DNA of 64,000 nucleotides from an uncultured Phocaeicola sp. GTDB taxonomy: Bacteria; Bacteroidota; Bacteroidia; Bacteroidales; Bacteroidaceae. The notes under the pieces were generated by a model, which was not told the DNA's origin, made no database searches, and saw nothing but the letters and a program-made list of their open reading frames with translations. The position numbers were made by a program, and so were the translations under genes. Where the stretch lies: positions 1 through 64,000 of the forward strand of contig CALUIE010000002.1 in assembly GCA_944320605.1 (NCBI GenBank), in the 5' to 3' direction. This document shows, one piece after another, positions 62,997 through 64,000 of the stretch; position 1 is the first letter of the stretch, and each line of letters opens with the position of its first letter.

Positions 62997-64000
62997 TCAA
63001 ACGGCAGGCAGGCTGTTTCCGTTAATTTTTCTATACAAATCAAGAGCATATACATCTGTCATTCCGGAAATATAGTCAAGTACGGCTATTATTCTTCCGT
63101 AAAGCGTAGGTGCCGATATATCATATTGGGCAGATACTCTATTGATTAACAACTTCGAATAAGCCTTTTCCGGATACCGTACAGCCTCAATCATCAAATC
63201 GGTAAGTGTAGATATAACCTGATAACCAGCAAGCTCTATGTCCACAACATCTTTCGAACAATATATACGCTTGAATGCCGTATCGGAACAAATTTCATAC
63301 GCTTTTCTTACATTATCATCAAGATGGCTTATCAAAGGACCGCTAAAAGTTCCCGCCAATATACTTTCTTCATTCTCAACAAACACGCGTGTACATTCCT
63401 TTACCAATATCCCGATAGCCGTACTACGGAGATATGCTATCTGTTCATTGGTATCTGTTACCATCGAACATATCATATCCGTACGTTCAAGCCTTTCCTT
63501 GCTCAAAAATCCCCGATACAATTGCTTGGTTTCTTCAGATGTAAGAATTTTAAGTTTATGTGCATCCTCTATATCCATCATCTGATAACAAATGTCATCG
63601 GCAGCCTCAACCAAATAGACCAAAGGATAACGGGCATACCTGACTGGGGACCCATCTTTGCTGAGTTTTATGATTCCCAATTCGTCGGCTATTTTTTTGA
63701 AATATTCTTCTTCGGTAATGAAAAAACCGAACTTTTGCTTTTCCCCGGCAAGCACAGAGGAATATGGATATTTTACTATAGACGCAAGAGTGGAATATGT
63801 CATTACAAATCCTCCTTGACGACGTCCCTTGAATTGATGTGTAAGCAAACGGAAAGCATTGGCATTACCTTCAAAGTGTATAATATCGTTCCATTCCTCC
63901 GGTGTGAGCAAATCCTTCAATATCTGCCCTTTTCCTTCGGAAAAATATGTTCCTATAGCTTTCTCGCCGGAATGACCGAAAGGAGGATTGCCGAGATCAT
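62997..64000 (-). CDS. dgt: dGTP triphosphohydrolase, N terminus beyond the window
   Basis: The gene is cut by the right edge. In the minus-strand frame the window begins DLGNPPFGHSGEKAIGTYFS, part of the HD-domain signature HDxGNPPFGHxGE of dGTPases. It continues NAFRLLTHQF, RYPLVYLVEAADDICYQMMDIEDA and ISGMTDVYALDLYRKING. Such enzymes hydrolyse dGTP to deoxyguanosine and triphosphate and tune dNTP pools, fitting its position beside dut (49-bp gap). About 334 codons are visible. An apparent start at 63920 is a TTG inside the domain and is not the true start. Confidence 0.93.
   Translation of the reverse strand, partial: DLGNPPFGHSGEKAIGTYFSEGKGQILKDLLTPEEWNDIIHFEGNANAFRLLTHQFKGRRQGGFVMTYSTLASIVKYPYSSVLAGEKQKFGFFITEEEYFKKIADELGIIKLSKDGSPVRYARYPLVYLVEAADDICYQMMDIEDAHKLKILTSEETKQLYRGFLSKERLERTDMICSMVTDTNEQIAYLRSTAIGILVKECTRVFVENEESILAGTFSGPLISHLDDNVRKAYEICSDTAFKRIYCSKDVVDIELAGYQVISTLTDLMIEAVRYPEKAYSKLLINRVSAQYDISAPTLYGRIIAVLDYISGMTDVYALDLYRKINGNSLPAV

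Noticed and set aside
62997..63920. Complete short dGTPase starting at 63920
   Set aside because: The codon is TTG, and the frame stays open to the window edge with the conserved HD-domain sequence upstream of it.

Overview
The window reads as a chromosomal segment of a gut-type Bacteroidales bacterium (Bacteroidota). The evidence is a SusC/SusD pair, a hybrid two-component regulator, many lipoproteins with Bacteroidota-type lipoboxes, TAnnTTTG-type −7 promoter boxes, and a conserved housekeeping block (dut, TPR lipoprotein, DUF4292, EnvC-like, TamB/TamL). Genus cannot be fixed from the sequence alone. The left 37 kb looks more AT-rich than the right 20 kb; this was judged by eye.

Positions 137–37272 (all minus strand) plus the divergent regulator at 37709–41704 form one large polysaccharide/glycoprotein utilisation locus. 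From the regulator outwards it holds: L-serine ammonia-lyase, GH115, a secreted HExxH protein interrupted by an amber codon, GH2, GH29; a GH63-like enzyme; two tandem metzincin-like lipoproteins, a 794-residue secreted protein of unknown family, SusC, SusD, two fimbrillin-like lipoproteins, a 55-residue protein, GH3; a second GH63-like enzyme, an EamA transporter, GH2; and GH3, a third metzincin-like protein, GH97. Surface proteins would capture the ligand, SusC would import it, exo-acting glycosidases would trim α- and β-sugars, fucose and glucuronic acid, and four metallopeptidase-like proteins could cut a peptide backbone. No endo-glycanase is recognisable. A decorated glycoprotein such as a plant arabinogalactan protein is a reasonable but unproven guess for the substrate.

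The most interesting signal is in the non-coding DNA. A direct repeat, about AAAATARTAC/ATARTACAAA on the + strand, occurs with its TAC cores exactly 21 bp apart in front of five minus-strand transcription units (5.5, 11.0, 27.1, 28.8 and 37.45 kb), and in the opposite orientation in front of the regulator gene (37.58 kb). At the five minus-strand sites a −7-like box sits at the same distance (33 nt) from the proximal core. This looks like the operator of the locus regulator, and it places the serine-lyase gene in the regulon. A further array of three 16-bp repeats at 22-bp period lies beside the regulator's own operator.

Right of the regulator the window becomes ordinary chromosome: a ClC-type channel and a secreted choloylglycine-hydrolase-like enzyme (+), a sugar nucleotidyltransferase (−), a + strand run of TamB, TamL, cyclophilin-type isomerase, M16 peptidase and MATE transporter, then a hybrid kinase with a C-terminal HPt domain. 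A minus-strand block follows: EnvC-like activator, DUF4292 lipoprotein, TPR lipoprotein, dUTPase, and a dGTPase cut by the window edge. No tRNA, rRNA, CRISPR array, IS element or integrase was seen. Stretches 1–136 and 9362–9470 hold nothing recognisable.
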